NCBI GenBank assembly: GCA_012934845.2
Contig: WNNJ02003787.1
Coordinates: forward strand, 97,558 to 161,557
Source: Pomphorhynchus laevis
Taxonomy: Eukaryota; Acanthocephala; Palaeacanthocephala; Echinorhynchida; Pomphorhynchidae
DNA: 64,000 nucleotides
Reading direction: 5' to 3'
Position 1 is the stretch's first letter. The number at the start of each line of letters is the position of its first letter. This document shows positions 61,916 to 64,000 of the stretch, one piece after another. The translations under genes and the position numbers were made by a program. The notes beneath the pieces were generated by a model. It had not been told where the DNA came from. It saw only the letters and a list, made by a program, of their open reading frames with translations, and searched no databases.

Positions 61916-62827
61916 ATATATAAATAAAAATATTTAGTGAAATTTAATTAAATTTCACTAAAATATATTTGCTCTATTATCTAATTAGTTAATATATTTT
62001 AGTTAATATATATAGTTAATATATATTATATATATTATTATTTTATATTATAATATACTGCATTTTATTGTATTTTTGAGCTAATTTTAGGAACTAATTA
62101 ATATGATGATTTTTATAACATAATTTTTCCTACACGCCCATAAGGGCGTTTGGAAACGAGGCGACGTTTATTCTGCAAATAATTAAATGCTATAAATTTG
62201 AAGTCGTTTATTCTTTGTTAAAGTAACACCATACTGAATAGTTTCGATTGGGAGTATGCGAACATGGCTCAATGTATTTTTAATTTTTTTAAAAGCTTTC
62301 GTGTAATCCTTAAAAAACTATTGAAATGGAAAAATACGATCGAAATGTTAAGAAGATAATGAAAAATGTAGAAGATAATGTAAACAAATTTATTTTAGTG
62401 AAATTTAATGAAATTTAACTTATATATTAACATGATTTAAATATCTAATTAAACAAATTTATTAGTCAATTAATTGGTGAAATGTAATCAAATTAATTTC
62501 ACTTTAACAAATCATAATAGTAAAAAGATGTAGTTGTTTTCCCAATGATTCAAATTCGAAAAGACATTTTTATTAATCAAACTCGTTTTCCGTGGCTCAC
62601 AAGCTCACCAAGTTAATTTTTCAAGGAAAACAATTAACTGATTACAACTCTTTTTTCTCTGAAAATGGTGAGCTATGCCTCATGGAAATATTTGAAACGA
62701 ATTCGATCATTTTCAAATATTATTTTGTATATTGTTATATTATTTATTATTAATAATATTTAGTATTTATTATTATTTATTTATTATTTGTTATATTTTT
62801 TGTATATTGTCATTTTATATATTTTTA
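61916..62827. other. AT-rich interval between the R2 copies
   Basis: A short stem ACGCCC/GGGCGT lies near 62135. A 31-codon frame starting at 62264 (MAQCIFNFFKSFRVILKKLL) has no recognised relatives and may be chance. AATATTTGAAA and TTTCAAATATT form an inverted repeat near 62690. No gene is supported. Confidence 0.45.
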
Positions 62828-63136
62828 GCAATTCACTAACTTAACAACTAACTATACTACTAATTCACTGTTAGTGAGAATATTATGAGTATCCTTTCGC
62901 GCTAATATTATGTATTAATTACTTTAATTTTTTTAAATTTAATTATCATTTTTAAACAGTTTTACTGAAACGAAGAAAATTATTTTAATTTACGGCTAAA
63001 ATCAGATTTATTATTAAACGTTTAATTTGATTCTTTATGGATAAAACATGTTTCTTATATAATGCGAGATAACAAAACGATAACTTATTAATTCTCCTTA
63101 ATAAAATGACAATTTTATTTTTATTATTTATTAATA
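62828..63136. repeat. Long direct repeat R2, right copy
   Basis: Second copy of the repeat at 61598-61915, same orientation, lacking a short GATAATAGGGC-containing stretch present in the left copy. Confidence 0.8.
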
Positions 63137-63693
63137 ATATTTAGTATTTATTATTTTTTATTTATTTATTATTTGTTATATTTTTTTGTATATTGTCATT
63201 TTATATATTTTACAATTAAATAATTACCATCAAATTATTAATAAAAGGAAATAAACTATTTTATAATACACGTGTTCTTACAAAAGTTTTATATTTTTAT
63301 ATTAATACGTAAAATAGATAAATATTTGATAAAAAGCATTATTCTACGTTATTTTACATTATCTACTATTCCCACCGTTTTGGGATATCTACTATTCACA
63401 TATTAGGTCTTTTATTTAAAATTAAAAATAAAATGTCAGAGCATAATATTAATTTAATATTAAATATTATTAATTATTAATTTAATCATTAAATTAATAA
63501 TTAATAATTTCTTATGAATTATCAATAAGAAAATAACAATTTTCTTATTATTTAAAAATAGCATTCACTAACTGCTGCTAATAGGAAACTATCTTTTGGA
63601 TTTTTATCTCGTCTAATTTCCTATTATAAAATTATCGACACTACGATTTTATAAACGAAGATATCTAATAGCAATTTAACAATTTGATTATAG
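63137..63693. other. AT-rich interval before the ACSL-like exons
   Basis: A/T-rich, with TTATTAATTTAATCATTAAATTAATAATTAAT near 63470-63505 forming dyads. A preceding ACSL exon (with the AMP-binding SGTTG motif) would be expected upstream, but I did not find it here. Confidence 0.45.
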
Positions 63694-63883
63694 CCCGTTT
63701 CTCTTGGAGCATCTGAAGTAATGCTATCTTATTTGCCATTAGCACATATTTTTGAATTCGTAGCAGAGGTAGGCAATTATAAAGTAATCTTAATGAACGT
63801 TTAACATTTCGTAGAGCATATTCATCTTGAGAGGCGCGAAAATTGCCTATTCTAGCGGTGACATCACAAAATTCGTAGATGAC
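63694..63883 (+). CDS. Long-chain acyl-CoA synthetase-like exons (partial)
   Basis: Two exons in one phase. 63694-63768 (after TTATAG) reads GASEVMLSYLPLAHIFEFVA; 63815-63883 reads RGAKIAYSSGDITKFVDD. The intron 63769-63814 is 46 nt, GTAGGC to TTTCGTAG. SYLPLAH-x-FE followed about 20 residues later by GAKI-x-(F/Y)-x-x-GDI-x-x-x-x-DD is a signature stretch of ACSL enzymes. These activate long fatty acids to acyl-CoA with ATP at membranes. The gene continues outside the window, and the next segment appears inverted. Confidence 0.75.
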
Positions 63884-63885
63884 GA

Positions 63886-64000
63886 AAAATAGCCTGGCTG
63901 ATTGCTGAACTTTGCTCTAGATTCGTTTGTATCTTATTGTAAATATTTTCGAGTACTCTGGGAATCACAGGTAGAAATGTTGGTTTACAAATCTTTATAT
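63886..64000 (-). CDS. ACSL-like exon in inverted orientation (partial)
   Basis: On the minus strand this reads IKICKPTFLPVIPRVLENIY, then NKIQTNLEQSSAISQAIF. In ACSL proteins the segment directly after GDI-x(n)-DD is of the form (I/L)K-x-x-x-PT-x-(F/L)-P-x-(V/I)PR-(V/L)L-x-x-(I/M)Y-x-K. The inverted block is therefore the piece expected to follow the + strand exon at 63815-63883. The junction is at about 63883, where the + strand frame hits TAG within three codons. Confidence 0.75.

Overview
This is AT-rich nuclear DNA of an animal, almost certainly an invertebrate. Most of it is dead or dying retrotransposon sequence, and pieces of only two ordinary cellular genes can be read. Both are split by very small introns. 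An LST8-like WD40 gene (55334 to about 60849, + strand) has introns of about 21, 21, 45, 46 and 119 nt, plus two that have been swollen to about 3.0 and 1.7 kb by repeats. A long-chain acyl-CoA synthetase (ACSL-like) gene at the right edge (63694-64000) has a 46-nt intron. Introns this small in an animal would fit a reduced lineage such as dicyemids or other mesozoan-like parasites, but that is inference and not proof. No tRNA, rRNA, CRISPR or bacterial-type operon was seen.

I use working family names. Family A is a CR1/L2-like non-LTR element (EN+RT) whose 3' end carries a small covarying hairpin. Family B is a second, abundant CR1-like group with an ORF1 and an AP-endonuclease/RT ORF2, ending in an AGCC/GGCT mini-stem and a TAA-rich tail. 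Families C and D carry restriction-like endonuclease (RLE) type C-termini (CCHC plus PD-(D/E)XK-like motifs). D also has a cysteine-rich N-terminus. F is a Jockey/I-like element. There is also one Ty3/Gypsy element, one RTE-like scrap, and a tRNA-derived SINE family.

Layout: 1-4.6 kb AT-rich repeats enclosing a C fragment and a SINE; 4.65-6.3 kb C element interrupted by A; 6.3-8.6 kb AT-rich, no gene; 8.6-18.1 kb stacked B and D fragments; 18.1-20.1 kb degenerate scraps; 20.1-25.6 kb A and F pieces, including an A inverted repeat; 25.6-29.3 kb B; 29.3-30.3 kb no gene; 30.3-35.1 kb B with a SINE-like insertion; 35.7-39.6 kb a nearly whole A; 40.1-51.3 kb D elements, one holding the Gypsy; 51.3-54.8 kb B; 55.3-60.9 kb the LST8-like gene with repeat-filled introns; 61-63.6 kb AT-rich repeats; 63.7-64.0 kb the ACSL-like gene, apparently broken by a local inversion.

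Nearly every element has stops, frameshifts or truncations, so none is likely to be autonomous as it stands. Nested insertions give relative ages: A into C, Gypsy into D, SINE-like DNA into B. Inside the LST8-like gene, mobile DNA sits only in introns, while the readable exons keep their frame and their similarity to the family.
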